A stretch of 64,000 nucleotides of DNA from Euglena gracilis (lineage: Eukaryota > Euglenida > Euglenophyceae > Euglenales): contig CP154957.1 in assembly GCA_039621445.1 (NCBI GenBank), positions 42,503,474 through 42,567,473 of the forward strand, in the 5' to 3' direction. Of the stretch, positions 34,135-46,959 are shown piece after piece. The notes below the pieces were generated by a model, which did no database searches, had not been told where the DNA came from, and was given only the letters and a program-made list of their open reading frames with translations. Position numbers and translations under genes: made by a program. The stretch's first letter is position 1. Every line of letters begins with the position of its first letter.

Positions 34135-34600
34135 ATATAAGAAACCCGTTTCTTACATTTGGGTGTCGGCCGATCGGCCCAAAGGGTTTCTTATATTTGG
34201 GGGTTTCTTATATTTGGGTGTTGACGGCAAGTCCCAAGGGTTTGTCATAAATGGAACTTATTCTTCCTTTGTGTAATTAATGACATGTGACCGCCGTGTG
34301 AAGGGTTTTCTTCATATCTGGTGCTTCCGTGAATTTTTGTGTTAGTTTTTGAAAAAGTTGCTCCTGCTCCACCCAAAAAGCACTTGCTTCTGACCTCTTG
34401 CTTTCCAAGAGGTCTGGACTGGAAATGAATGAGGGGTTGCTTGTATATGGATTAACGTCCAACAGCCCAGGGGTTTCTTATATTCGGGGGTTTCTTATAT
34501 TTGGGTGTCGACAGAAAATCGGCCAAAGGGTTTCTTATATTTGGGGTATTCTTATTGCGAGGGGTTTCTTATGTTCGGGGGGGGGGGGGGGGGGGGATGG
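34135..34600. repeat. tttcttatatttggg arrays flanking a small block
   Basis: Units of gggtttcttatatttgggtg occur several times at 34135-34220 and again at 34465-34600 with G runs. The block between (34277-34420, minus) has an exon-like frame after a CATTTCCAG acceptor, reading DLLESKRSEASAFWVEQEQL. Related words occur at 35510-35590 and 38890-39060. Confidence 0.6.
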
Positions 34601-34679
34601 TACCGGAAACCTTGGTTCTCCCGAGGTGGCCCGAGAGGGGGGGCGAGGTCAAAAGGGTGGAGTTCCCTCGTGATCAGCT

Positions 34680-36300
34680 TCACTCTGACCCATAAAGAGA
34701 TAAGAGCTCAGCGCCCAGGTGGCAGGTGGGGGCTGCCATGGGGCAGGCTTTTGCCCGGCCCAAGGCCAGGCAAAAGACTGACCCATGGCGCGCGATTTTT
34801 ACAGGTTTTCGGTCGATTTCAGGGAGCTGGGGGGGGGGCAGTGTGCAGTCTTCTGTTAAGGGTCGCGGTACCCCCCACCGGGGGGGGGGGGGGCGGACGC
34901 AGCTAGTCCAAGTTTGGTCAGTGGAAATCCTAGTGGACCCCCCAGGAGGGGATCTGACAGCAGGGCTAGCTGGTGGAGTTTTTTTTACCTGTGGTTCTTT
35001 CCGCAATTAGGCAGCTGCAGCCAATACCACAGTTCCACAACATTGATTTTCCAGCCTCAAACAGGCTGGCATTGAGGCTATTGGCTGGTTTAAAGTGATT
35101 CTTTTGGCAATTGTTCAATCGTGCAAAAGAACAAAATATGTTCCTTTGCACATTTGCGCAAAGAAACATTGTTTTGCTGAGGTATGGGGTACCCTTCCCC
35201 CCCCCCCGCTCCCGGCAGGGCAGGTGACACCCCCCCCATTGTGCCGCATCCATGGAAGCTCGCTGAATGATTTTTTGATTTTTTTCGCCCCCCAATCTGG
35301 GCTGAAAAGGCACGTCTGGGTCCTTTTTGGGTGGACGCTTGTCAAAATTGTGCAACCTCCGGCGCAAAACCAGAGACAAAAAAAACGTTCACCTGTCACG
35401 GGGTCCTGAACCCCTTCCAGAAATAGAGTGTGACAACTGCCTGGTGCGGGAGTTGTGTGTCTCATCAATCCGGAAGGTATACCCCTCCCCCCCAAATCTC
35501 GCTTCCCGTTGCTTAAATTTGGGGTTCAGCCGATCCGCTCAGGAGGTTGCTTAAATTTGGGGGTTGATTAAATTTGGGTTTCACCTTGTACTCCAAGAGG
35601 TGCTTAGATTCAAAAATGGCCAGAAATGGTGTTTTTGGGGGCGATTTGGGCGTTTTTGGGTTGTCAGATGCTGATTTTTTTCCAAAACTGTGTTTTGCGA
35701 GTCATTTTTTTTGGGGCAATTGTCCGATTTCGGCCCAGCCTGGCCCAGCTCAGGTCCAGCCCAGGACCAACCCCCCCCCCCAGAACAACTATTTGGCCCG
35801 GGGGGGGGGGGGCATATTGTTTCCATTTATAAAGTATACTTTTTATGTTTTATGTTATTAAAAATGAGCAAAGGACACGAAAAGGACCTCCCAGAGTAAG
35901 ATCCCCCACGTTGTGTTTGGCACGACCAAACACAAACCCCAAAAACACATAATCCCCCCCGCTGCCATGAGGCACTGGAGATGGTGAAAAAGTCCCTGTG
36001 AATTTATTAAATATATATAATTTTTAATCAAGCCACTAAAAATAATGAAACACAAGCACGGTGTTTATTTTGGTGTTTTGGGATTTTTTGACGTTTTTTT
36101 TCAAGAAAAAGAATCTCAAGATGCGATTTGAACATGGCGTACGCAAATTTTCTGATGTATTTCTGACGATTCTCAAAAAAATGATTATCAGCCCTAGGAT
36201 TTTGGCCGCCCTGGGGACGGGTCAGTTGTTTTGTGGGGGAAGGACCATTTTCTTTAGGTCACCGAGGGGGTTTCGTCGGATGTTTGTCTGTGAACTCTGT
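34680..36300. other. No gene supported
   Basis: G/C runs near 34850 and 34880; 35610-35815 matches 39730-39900 (phrases aactgtgttttgc and gatttcggcccagc). Otherwise unassigned AT-rich sequence. Confidence 0.4.
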
Positions 36301-36306
36301 TCTAAT

Positions 36307-37006
36307 TATAATGATGATGACGAGGAGGACGACGAGGACGACGACGAGGACGACGACGACGACCGAGGGTTGTGACACGAGGAGTAATAACTAAGACTAA
36401 TACCACAATACGACGACGACGACGATGGTTGTGACACTAGTATTAATACTAATACTAATACCAATACTAATACTAATACTAATACTAATACTAATACTAA
36501 TACTAATACTAATACTAATACTAATACTACTACTAAAACTAATACTAATACTAATACTAATACTAATACTAATACTAATACTAATACTAATACTAATACT
36601 AATACTAATACTAATACTAATACTAATACTAATACTAATACTAATACTAATACTAATACTAATACTAATACTAATACTAATACTAATACTAATACTAATA
36701 CTAATACTAATACTGATTCTAATACTAATGCTAATACCAATACTAATACTAATACTAATAGTAATACTAATACCAATACCAATACTAATACTAATACTAA
36801 TACTGATTCTAATACTAATGCTAATACTAATACTAATACTAATACTGATACTAATACTAATACTAATACTAATACTAATACTAATACTAATACTAATACT
36901 AATACTAATACTAATACTAATACTAATACTAATACTAATACTAATACTAATACTAATACTAATACTAAATACTAATGCTAATACTAATACTAATAAATTC
37001 TAATAC

Positions 37007-37062
<56 letters not shown>

Positions 37063-37063
37063 A

Positions 37064-37104
<41 letters not shown>

Positions 37105-37310
37105 ACTACTACTACTACTAATACTAATACTAATACTAATACTAATAATAATACTAATACTAATACTAATACTAATACTAATACTAATACTAATACTAAT
37201 ACTAATACTAATACTAATACTAATACTAATACTAATACTAATACTAATACTAATACTAATACTAATACTAATACTAATACTAATACTAATACTAATACTA
37301 ATACTAATAC
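36307..37310. repeat. GAC/GAG, AATACT and CTG microsatellites
   Basis: 36307-36367 is a GAC/GAG triplet run. 36425-37000 is an AATACT hexamer array of roughly 90 units with scattered variants. 37008-37061 is a pure CTG run, followed by CTA/CTG triplets to about 37118, then AATACT again to 37310. Long Ile-Leu or Leu-Val open frames here are artefacts of the repeat. Confidence 0.95.
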
Positions 37311-38416
37311 TGAAACCGTGTATTGGGGCTCTGTCTTCACGCCCGAACCGGCGTTCTGGACGCCGGTTCGGCGCATAAATTTTTGCGCCGAACCGGCGTC
37401 CAGAACGCCGGTTCGGGCGGGAAGACAGCGTCCTAGGGACCCAAAATAAAAGTGCCAAAAAGTGTCCAAAATGGTTTTTCGACATGTGGCAATCATATCA
37501 ATCATATCTGAGCAGTTTTCGGGGGGGGTATTTGGCCAGATATTGGGGTATTTTGTGCAACAATTTCCATTTGGTCAAATTTGGGGAATTTCTGAAATAG
37601 AATACCATGCAGCACGGCTGAAATCTAAGGCCATCTGCTGAAATCCCTCGAGAAGGGCTATCGATGGGCAACATGGGGGGATTGGTACGACGTGGCGAGG
37701 GGGTCCGAATAGGGGGGGGGGGATGGCGGGAAAATGGCGTGGCGAGGGGGTCTCGGATGGGGGGGAGGGAGGGGTGTGCCATGGTTGCAGAATGAAAAAA
37801 TGTGTTGGGTGGCGTGGCGAGGGGGTCCGGCTAGGAAGAGGGAGGGGCGGTAAATAGCGTGGCGAGCCCCTCGGAGGGGGGGGGTGTACCAATCCCCCAT
37901 AGCAGGTGCACAGTGGATTTTGGAATTTGCGAAAAGGGTCGGAACATTGCGATCGGCAATTTTCAGAGCGCTATGCAGTGTGGCTGAGTTCTAAGGGCAC
38001 CAAATGAAAGCTCATGGGGAGAGCTTTCGATTGATATGCCGTATGGCACCTGAGGTGTGGGATTTCACAAATCAGGATGTCAAATTTTGGAATACATGAT
38101 TGCTGAAAAGAAGCGCTGTGTGCATTATTGCTGAATCCTGTGGCCATCTGTCAAAAGCCCTTGAGAAGAGCTTTCGATTGATGGGTAACATGGCATCACA
38201 TTTGTGAAAACTTCAATCGGCCAATCGACATCGCCATTCGCCCAAAGGAGGTCAAAAATGCTCAAAAAGGTTCAAAAAATGGGTATTTAGGGCGAAATTG
38301 GCCTGGATTCCTTGAACGCCGGTTCGGGCGTGAAGCCAGAGCCCCTAATCCACGGTTTCAACAACTGTGTCCAGAATGCCGCCCGAACCGGCGTTCTGGA
38401 CACAGTTTTCGTATCA
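37311..38416. mobile_element. GCCCGAACCGG inverted-repeat element, copy 1
   Basis: Begins TGAAACCGTGTATTGGGGC and leads into gcccgaaccggcg; the right part (38317-38360) carries the reverse complement of about 43 bases of this end, then a second inverted set up to gttttcgtatca. AATACT array lies on both sides, so it inserted into the microsatellite. Middle text includes ggcaatcatatctgagcag and gagctttcgattgatgggt phrases shared with 49.05 and 60.08 kb copies. No coding frame. Confidence 0.8.
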
Positions 38417-38806
38417 AATACTAATACTAATACTAATACTAATACTAATACTAATACTAATACTAATACTAATACTAATACTAATACTAATACTGATACT
38501 AATGCTGATACTAATACTAATACTAATACTAATACTAACACTAACACTAATACTAATGCTAATGCTAATACTAATACTAATGCTAATACTAATACTAATA
38601 CTAATACTAATACTAATACTAATACTAATACTAATACTAATACTAATACTAATACTAATACTAATACTAATACTAATACTAATACTAATACTAATACTAA
38701 TACTAATACTAATACTAATACTAATACTAATACTGATACTGATACTGATACTAATACTAATACAAATACTAATGCTAATGCTAATACAAATACTAAATAC
38801 TAATAC
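38417..38806. repeat. AATACT hexamer array, right part
   Basis: Continuation of the 36.4-37.3 kb array beyond the inserted element, about 60 units with variants. Confidence 0.95.
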
Positions 38807-39117
38807 TGACACCAATATTAACACTAATATTAAAACCATGACTAGGCTTGCCGTTAACTACCATTCTTCTTAGCTTCTCCCTACCCCAAATACAAGCAAC
38901 CGGATTATTTGGGTTTTTCCGAAAATCAGCTGCAGGAGTTGCTTATATTTGGAAGTCGCTGAGTTATGCTGTTCTTATGCAGTTTAAATGAAAATTCTTT
39001 CATACCCTCCATTCAGAGGTTGCTCATATTTGGGTGTTACCAAAAGTCAGCCAAAAATTTGCTCGGTGGAGGTTGCTGATGGAGGGTTGCTTATTATTAT
39101 TATTCTTATTATTATAT

Positions 39118-39378
39118 CGCAGGTGGGAACTTCGAGACCCCCCAGGGGGGGGTCTCGAACTTCCCCTCACAATGGCCACCCCCTTTATTGAAGGAGTAGG
39201 GTTAGGTGCGCACATGCTATGTTGCGCTAATCGGCTATGTTGCGCTATGTTGCGCAAGCCAATTAGCGCAACATAGCATGTGCGCACCTAACCCTACTCC
39301 TTCAAAAAAGGGGGTGGCCATCATGGGGGGAAGTTCGAGACCCCCCCGGGGGGGGGAGTCTCGAAGTTCCCACCTGCC
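39118..39378. mobile_element. 261-bp fold-back element with 8-bp target duplication
   Basis: Nearly the whole element is two inverted arms, starting CGCAGGTGGGAACTTCGAGA on the left and matching 19 of 20 at the right end. The loop is about 39232-39261. The octamer TATTATAT flanks it directly on both sides (39110-39117, 39379-39386). An 8-bp duplication fits a hAT-type non-autonomous element. The arms contain gggttaggtgcgc, also found in the arms of the 46.5 kb element. Confidence 0.85.
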
Positions 39379-39554
39379 TATTATATTTTTGGGGGGTTGT
39401 TTACATGTTTGTGCGGAACACCTCCAGTGGGGGAAGGTGTTCAGGGCCTTGATACTTGTAATTTGTGATGTCTCAGTGCAAATTGCAGCTTTTGCTCATT
39501 TCTTTATCTGTTCCACATTCATTTGCTAAATGGATTGTTCTGATTCTCAGAGCC

Positions 39555-39969
39555 ATACATCTTTTTAAGGTCTTCCTAACCCTGGGGGGGGGGGCTGCTG
39601 CCAACCCTGATTTTGGCCCAGCAAGGCTAGCAGCACCCCCCCCCCCGGGTGCTGCTAGCCTTGCTAGCCAGCTCCTTTTTGCTGGGTCCAGCCCAATTTT
39701 TTTCTGCATAAAGCACCGAAAATTTTTGGAAACCCGTTCAAAAATGGCCAAGAATGGTGTTTTTGAAGTGTTTTGGGCGTTTTTGGGGGTTGGGGGTGTC
39801 AGATGCTCATTTTTTTCAAAACTGTGTTTTGCAGGTCCTTGCAGGTTTTTTTTTTTGAGCAATTGTTTGATTTCGGCCCAGCTCAGGTCCACCCCCCCTT
39901 CCAGCGGCCTTCCAGCCCAAATTTCTAGCCTTAACTTAGCACCTCCCCGGGGTCCTTAAAGAGATATAT
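39555..39969. mobile_element. About 415-bp inverted-repeat element
   Basis: Left end ATACATCTTTTTAAGG and right end, reversed, ATATATCTCTTTAAGG (14 of 16 match). Interior carries the ctagcagcacccccc / gggtgctgctag palindrome. Single ends of the family occur near 3226 and 30472. Confidence 0.65.
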
Positions 39970-42240
39970 GATTGGGGTGGTTTCGCCATCCCCCCCCCCC
40001 TCTCCCCCCCCCCGCCTCCTCGAACCACCCTTGACTTTTTCCTATTTGCCAAATTTCAAAATTCAAAACGGACGTTTTGGGAGCTTTGCCAAAAAGTCCT
40101 TGTCGACTTTGTTGCCAATATGCCTTAAAAAACCTTAAAAAATTGGTCATGGAATTTTTCCGAATTTCAGGCAAAAAAGAAGACGCAAAACTTTAGCAAA
40201 AACAGGCCAACTCTGTGGGAAAAAATGATTTCTGGCATCGCTGGAACATTGTCTATCCACCCAAAACTTAAAAAAAAGGGGGGTTTGATTTTCAACCTGG
40301 ACCGACGTTGGTTTGATGCCCAGATGGTTCTTTGACGGCCAATGGAAAATGGACGCCTTAAAAATTCTTGAAATTTTCAAAATGCCTTAAAAGACCTTGA
40401 AAACCGCCTTGAAAACCCCCCAAAAAAATTGTGAGAGATTTCGCCTTCAAGAATAATACCTGCTAGCAGGGCTAGCACCCCCCCCCCCCGGGGGAGGGAG
40501 TGCTGCTGCGGCTGGGCTGGGCCAAAATCGGCACCCCCGTCATGACGAATCTAAATATGTACAAAAACAAAGCAAAAGTTCATTTTCAAAAAAAATGTTT
40601 TTTACAGCGTTTTTTTTAAAAAAAACCCATTTTGTGTTTTATATATAAAAAACACCAGCTCTGGCTTGAAGGAACCCGGGTGCAGGTCCCCCCCCTGCAA
40701 CCCCCTCCCAGGGAATTCCCCAGGAGGGTCCACCACTTAAGGTGAGTGCATGTCCGTGGAATTACACCAGAGTTGCTCACCCCGCCAGGCAGAGCAACAA
40801 AAGAGCACTGGTGTAAGGGTCCCTGGCCACTCACCACACAGCAAACTGGGCCAGAAGCGAAGCGAGCGCTGGCCATGAACAAATAAGAAGCCTTAGTGCA
40901 ACTAAGGGGGAGGGTCCAGCTGGCCGGCTGGAAAAAAGGTGGTGGCTGGACCCCCCCCCCCCCCGGGCCCCTGGGGGGTGGGGGCTCCAGGGAGGTGGTT
41001 CCAACCTGGCTGCTGGACTGGACCCGGTTGAGACCCGAAAACAGGCAAAAAAAAAAGTCGAAATCCAGCTGGGATGCATTTTTCAGCTAAATTTTCGAGG
41101 TGAAACCCCCCAAAAGTACCAAAATAGACATTTTTGGCCATTTTTGACCACTTTTTCCAAAAAAAAAGTGCGGTTTGCACCAAAATTTTTTATCAGTCCA
41201 GCCTGGCTTCACCAGGCTGCGAAAGCTTTAATACCACATGACCCCCCCCTCTGCGGGGGCTGCAGCCCGGCTTGGAGCTGCTGGCTGGAAAAAAGGTGCT
41301 GGCTGGCTGGAACCCTCGTGGGGTCCAGCTTAAGAAAATCCCTGGCCCCTCCGCAACCCGACTTCGCCCCATTCCCCAACCCGGCTCCGACTCCGCAACC
41401 CGGCCCCAGCCCAAAGTGGCGCCAGAAAAGTCGGCCAAAATCGGTTGACAACTCGGGATGCATGCCTGGTTGGGGAAAACAGAAAAGAATGGAACGGCAT
41501 TCAAGGGGGTTCAATTTTTTTTTTAGGTCACCAGACAATTGCTTTGATTTTCCTTCATTTTCGAGATTTTGGACACAAGTAATTCGGCCGACAAGGGGTC
41601 CAAACTGGGTAGGAAACCCTCTATCGACCCCCACACGCCGTTTTGGCTGCCGTATTCTGGGTCGTTTTTTGTGGCTTTAATCAAGCTTTGCCTTTACTCG
41701 AAAGAGATAAGAGCTCAGCGAACCCCCCCCAAATACCCTCCCCTTTCATGTGTCGACCGGTCTAAAAGTCGGAATTGCCAAATGTCGCCATCAAAGAATG
41801 ACAAGATAACTCTCGTTGGGCAGGAAAAAGGTCGAGAAAGGAGTGCTTGAGAGTGAATCTTTCCACGACTGTTCTCTCGTTCACACCATGGGTCGCAACT
41901 CTTTCAAAACGAATTTTTTTTAAAAAAAAGCGTTGAATGTTTGGGGTAATTTTTTTCACCTTTAATTTCAGCCTTTTTTCGTGTGTGGACCGCAGGAAAA
42001 CAAGATTTGGAATGGTTTACAAAACAGAAAAATGGGGATTTTTTGCGGTTTTTTTGGGGGGAAATACAACCAAAAACGCTGTTTTTTTGAAGCAAAAAAA
42101 CCTGCTTGTAAGGACACATGGACTTAGGATGGAGCCAGCGTCTGAGATGCAGCGTCATGACAGGGTATGCGTCTTGAGGGTTTTTTGGGGACCAGGACCC
42201 CCCCCCCCCGTCTCGATACAACAAAGCAAAAAGTGCCAAA
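39970..42240. other. Repeat fragments, no gene supported
   Basis: Ggctggctgg / C-run units near 40470, 40920 and 41240; 40905-41110 repeats 2745-2960. 41,700 on is AT-rich without exon signs. Confidence 0.4.
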
Positions 42241-42460
42241 ATGCAAAACACCCCCCCCCCTTTTTTTGACCCCCCCCCCCTTAATTGAGCATTTGGGTCC
42301 GGGGAATTTTTTTTTCATGCGCCGAAGGCGCCGATTTTTTTTTTTTGCCCTCTTTCTAAAGGAATTTTTGACCCCCCCCTTATTTGACCCCCCCCCCTTA
42401 TTTGAGCATTTGGGGGGTCCGTTGGCCCGTGGGTGTGCTCAAATAAAGGGGGGGGTAATC
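42240..42460. repeat. tatttgacccccccc word array
   Basis: Words such as ttgagcatttgggg and tatttgaccc separated by C or G runs lie on both sides of a short ggcgcc-containing block (42300-42350). Confidence 0.6.
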
Positions 42461-42714
42461 GGACCTCGGGACCCCCCTCCCCCCCGCAAAAGCTCCTGCG
42501 GATTTCTGCACATGTAATTATTTTAGGAACCGCTCTATGCCTGAAAGTTCGTCTTCCCAAAGTCATCACTTCTGACATTGCAGATGTTTCGCCCTTTTAG
42601 GGGCTCCGTGCGGATTCTTGGGAGTGGCAATCCTGTTGGCCCGGCCGACCTGGTCGTGCCGACCTGAGGTTGGCCCAATCCATGTTGGTGGGATACCAAC
42701 CTTCGGGGGTCGGG

Positions 42715-42914
42715 CCGACGAAAATAGCCTCGTGGTTACTTGCGAAAACCTTCAACTTTGGCCACAGTGGATGAGGACGCGGCAGGTATATGCTCATGAA
42801 TATGACACCAATGCTGAGTAGCACCATCCAGAGGTAGAAGAATCCATATGCTCGTGAGAATCGAAGGATACTGAGATAATCCTTTAATGTCAGGATGTCA
42901 TGTGACATCTTCAC
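42715..42914 (-). CDS. Possible exon with one membrane segment
   Basis: The minus-strand frame reads LKDYLSILRFSRAYGFFYLW then a hydrophobic stretch to IFMSIYL, then KVFASNHEAIFVGP and a GAAG-GTTGGT donor near 42715. The hydrophobic span is about 22 residues with a basic segment before it, as in a transmembrane protein. A second minus-strand block with a hydrophobic span lies at 44450-44590 and could be an upstream exon. Family not recognised. Confidence 0.35.
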
Positions 42915-43558
42915 TCACATTCTGACTACTATGAGAGGAAGACACAGAAGAGAGAAGAAAGTTCACCAATGGTGTTTTGCAACGGTGGTTTTCTGCCCTT
43001 TGGATCGTTTTTCATTGGTGCAGTGTGAGGACTGCACAACCTGACTGGAAAAAGGCTGCTGGTTGACCTCCCCCCTTTTCCGTTATGGGATCCCTCGGCT
43101 AGACCAAACGGGTTCCAAAAAATCAACACTGCAAAAATGCCATAAAAGCTGTCACCACAAATCGATTTTTGATTTAAAATTTGTCCTCAGTCCATTTCCG
43201 GCCCATTTTTGTCCACTTTTGGCCTTCTTTTTGAGCACAAATAAAATAACGGAGAGCAATTTTTTTTCTGAACAAGTGTGGGGCGTAACACAAAAATTTT
43301 GCCAGCAATGGGAAAATGCATTTGAAGGCTGTGGGCAAAAATTCTGACATGTTGGGTTGCCAATGGCTCATTGCAGGAGATTGGCGGATTGACAATTGGC
43401 AATTTTTGGTGGTTGCCAACAACTATCCTCACCCACCCATTTGGATAATTGGCCACATGGACAAGACCGGTCAAATTTGGCCGGTCTTGTCAAGGGGGGA
43501 TGGGGCGGGGGGTAGGGGGGGGGGGGGGGGGGGGGAGGGATACAGGGGTCAGACCGGG

Positions 43559-44300
43559 TTGACGTTTTTTCTATTTAAAAAAAACAAAAAAAAGTTTTTT
43601 TAAAAAAAAATCAAAAAAACATGTTTTTTTGAAAAAGCAAAAAATGACTTTTTTTCTTGTGAAATGGTCATTTTTTTAAGGAAAAAGTTCTGGGGGTGGT
43701 TCAGGTCACGGGTCACCGAAATTAGGAATCACCGAAAACAAATTTTTTGGGAAAATCCATAACTTAGGAATCCCCACACCTAAAAATAGAATTTTGACAC
43801 AAAATTAGGAATCGCCATCCCAAAATTTCAAAGATTTATGCCTCAAAATTAGAATCCACCTGAATATTTTGACAAATTAGGCATCACCGGCCAAACTTTT
43901 TTCAGAAAAAAATTGCTGAAAAGGGTCTTAAAAAAAACACCCCCCCCCCCCCCCCCCAAAAAAAAAAAAAAAAAAAAAAAAAAACAAAAAAGTCACGGGT
44001 CTACGGGGGGGGGGGCGGTGGGTCACGGTCACGGGGGGAACACCCCCTCTAAAGTCATTTTTGGTTGTGGTTTTATGTCCGCACATATGTGAAAATATTT
44101 CCAAATCTGTGTTTTCTGGTGCAAAAAAGGATGCTTTCAATACCCAAAAAAAACAAAAAAATGAATGCTGCAGAGATAAAAAATGAACTTTTTTCTTAAA
44201 AAAAACATTTCAAAATATTTCCCCCAAACCCTCCATGTCGTTTTTTTGTTTTTTAAAAAGCATATTTTTTGTTTCAAAAAAAAACAAGCCGTCAACCTTG
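43559..44300. repeat. AT-rich dispersed repeat, inverted copy at 51.49-52.06 kb
   Basis: Phrases attaggaatcaccg, aatattttgacaaattaggc and ggtggttcaggtcacgggtc recur in reverse complement at 51490-52060. Contains adjacent C and A homopolymers at 43940-43984. Further fragments lie at 54300-54610, 54950-55060, 55880-56050 and 59880-59930. Confidence 0.75.
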
Positions 44301-44449
44301 GGTCAGACCTTGCCAAACTTCCAAAAAGGCCAAATAGCCCTCCTTCGAATTTAGGGGTCTCAAACCCCGGGCCTCAAAGTGGGGGGTCACAGGGGGGGGA
44401 TAAGTGAAAAGAAATTGACGGAAAGGGCAAGGATATCTGGGGGTGAAGT

Positions 44450-44592
44450 GAAAAAACGTTGGTCGTCAGTTGTAAGATGAGAAAAAGTCATGATGAATCC
44501 AACTACAACGCCCAAAATCAACGAGGGAAATATCAGGTGGCTTTTTTTGACTTTGTAAGTTTTGACCTGCTTATGGAAATTGTGTTCCACAC
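44450..44592 (-). CDS. Possible exon with one membrane segment
   Basis: The frame reads CVEHNFHKQVKTYKVKKSHL then a hydrophobic LIFPSLILGVVVGFIMTFSHL-like span of about 20 residues and TTDDQ. A CCTCCTGTGTGTGG start and no clear splice pair leave it tentative. Confidence 0.25.
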
Positions 44593-45979
44593 ACAGGAGG
44601 CTAGGTAGTCCACTTCGGGACCCCGGCCCCCCCTCCCCCCCCCTCCGGGAAGTCAACATGTCCAGTTCAGTTCGGAAGTGAAGAGGGGGGTCCCAGCCCC
44701 CCCCCCCCGTGCACCTGGGCTCCACAAGGCTGCATACAGGGATTGATCAGTGAACCGCTGTAAGCACAAAAAATCAATCAGTTTTGATGGGTTAAAAACA
44801 CCCTCACCCCCCCCTGTCCCCCAGCAAAAGTGGCCAAAAATTTTCGCACGCTTAGTTCACCCCCTCATATGGCCACTTTCTTTCTGCGCCTTTGGCCCAA
44901 AGGCAAAATTTGACCCCCACCCAAAGTGACCCCGCCCCCGAGTGGCCGTTTTGGGTCCCACGTTGCCTGAAGGGTGGCCACTTTGGGGGGGGAGGGTGAG
45001 GGCAGGTGGTAGCCCCATTGGCTGTTGGGGGTCTGAATGGTTTCCCTCTCGGTTTTTGAAGATTGAAGGAAGGGTTGGTTTTTTTCCAGAGAACCCAATT
45101 GGGTATTTCCACATTTTCCCAAACCTCCAGATCCATGGGTATACGCTCGTGTATGAATGTATGGACCACCCCCGCCCTCCATTACATCAGAAAAGGGATG
45201 GCGGACGCCGGTTCTGTCGTGAACTCGGCGTCCAGGACACCGGGTTCACAACAGAACCTCGCCACCCCTTTCTGAAAGCGAATGCTTTAGGGCCGCCGGG
45301 TTCACGGCAGAACCAGCGTTGCCAACCTTCAGTCAAAAAACAAATGGCTTGTCACCAAAGTCTCCGGATCCAAACAGCCAAAAAAATTTTTTGTTCATTT
45401 GTGATTTGGCACAAAGGATCGCAAGTGTCTCAGGTGGCCAAATTCGCACTTCAGGGTTTTTCTTTGCGCATGGGCCCGAAAGCGCGCATTGCGATTCTTG
45501 CGAAACCCACAGGACCCTGGGCCCCCTAAACCAGGAATTTGCTCATTTTTGTGCTCTCCTGTCCCTCGCCAAAATCCCCGCACAGCCAAAAAAAATATGC
45601 TCATTTTTTTGGGCTTTGGACAGAACCGGCATTCCTCACAGACAGAACTGGCATCCGAACACCAGAGAACGCCAGTTCTGTCGTGAACCTGGCAGCCCAA
45701 ACGCCAGTTCAACAAAATCCCTTTGTGTGTGCAAGGCAAGGATGGCCACGGGAAAATGCCTAAACTTAGTTGGCCAACAACCAAGGAGGAAAGTCGTTGA
45801 GACATCTAACCCAAGCTCGGACTTTCAAAATAATTGCGCCACCAAGGGATTGTTCACCAAAATCAAAAAAAAAACACACACACAAAATGCCAGCGAGGGT
45901 TTGAAGAATATTTTTTGAAAAGAAGTTTTGTTAGTTTGTAATTTCCCCATCGACCTCACATTTTGCGGGACTCATTTGG

Positions 45980-46018
45980 GCAACTTTTGGTATAATATAT
46001 ATATATACATATATATAG

Positions 46019-46057
<39 letters not shown>

Positions 46058-46413
46058 CCATCCCCCCCCATTATGTACCTCCCCCCGGGAGGCCGAAATT
46101 GGGGGGGAGGTACATAATGGGGGGGAGGTACACAATGGGGGGGGTACCCAGGTCACATTCCCACACCCCGACCGAACAGCCCAAAAGAGGTCATTTTTGG
46201 CAAATTTTTGGATGTTTGCAATAAATGGTCAATTTTCAGCACATTTGCCAAGTATCACATTTTGAAAACGTCCCAAAAACGTCGATTTTTGAGCATTTTT
46301 TGGGAAATTCTTTAGAAAAAGTGTTGCTACCATCCCCCCCCATTGTGTACCTCCCCCCCAGGGGGTACATAATGGGGGGGGGGTACATAATGGGGGGGGA
46401 TGGTATATATATA

Positions 46414-46471
<58 letters not shown>

Positions 46472-46480
46472 ATATATATG
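45980..46480. repeat. TA tracts with tacataatggggg words
   Basis: TA repeats at 45990-46048 and 46406-46479 bracket a 0.35-kb block. Inside each TA tract lies an inverted word set ccattatgtacctcccccc / gggaggtacataatgggg. Confidence 0.85.
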
Positions 46481-46707
46481 GCAGCCATAATCTACATGGC
46501 GAGGGGGGGGGCCAGTAGTTAATCCAGGGGGTCAAAATAGTTTTTTTGTGTTAATGATGGAATAGGGTTAGGTGCGCGACTTAGGGTTAGGGTTAGGCCT
46601 AACTTATAGACGGGTGTTCGGTGTACAAGTTAGGCCTAAGTCGCGCACCTAACCCTATTCCATCATTAACGAAAAAAATGCCAGGGGGCATGTAGATTAT
46701 GGCTGCC
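46480..46707. mobile_element. Fold-back element in a TA tract
   Basis: Outer arms ggcagccataatctacatg (46480-46498 and 46689-46707) and inner arms of 34 bases (46550-46583 and 46637-46670) are exact reverse complements. It sits inside TA repeats on both sides. It shares gggttaggtgcgc with the 39.1 kb fold-back. Confidence 0.8.
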
Positions 46708-46817
46708 ATATATATATATATATATACATATATACATATATACATATATACATATATATACACATATATATACATATATATGTATATATACATATATATG
46801 TATATATACATATATAT
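46708..46817. repeat. TATACA-type microsatellite
   Basis: Tandem tatatacata units to the edge of the fold-back element. Confidence 0.9.
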
Positions 46818-46959
46818 TGGGTGTGGAAATGCATCAATTTTGGGCACTTTTTTCAAGAGAAGATGGTTTTGGGGCATTTTTGGGTGTGAAGGTGTGTTGG
46901 GTGGTGCGTAAGGAGACGGTACTGCCTGGAAAAAAGTTTATTTTTTTTAAAAAAAAACC

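Noticed and set aside
36306-37505. Long Leu-Val, Ile-Leu, Ser and Ala open frames on both strands
   Set aside because: They are translations of AATACT and CTG microsatellites; all frames stay open because the repeats lack stops.
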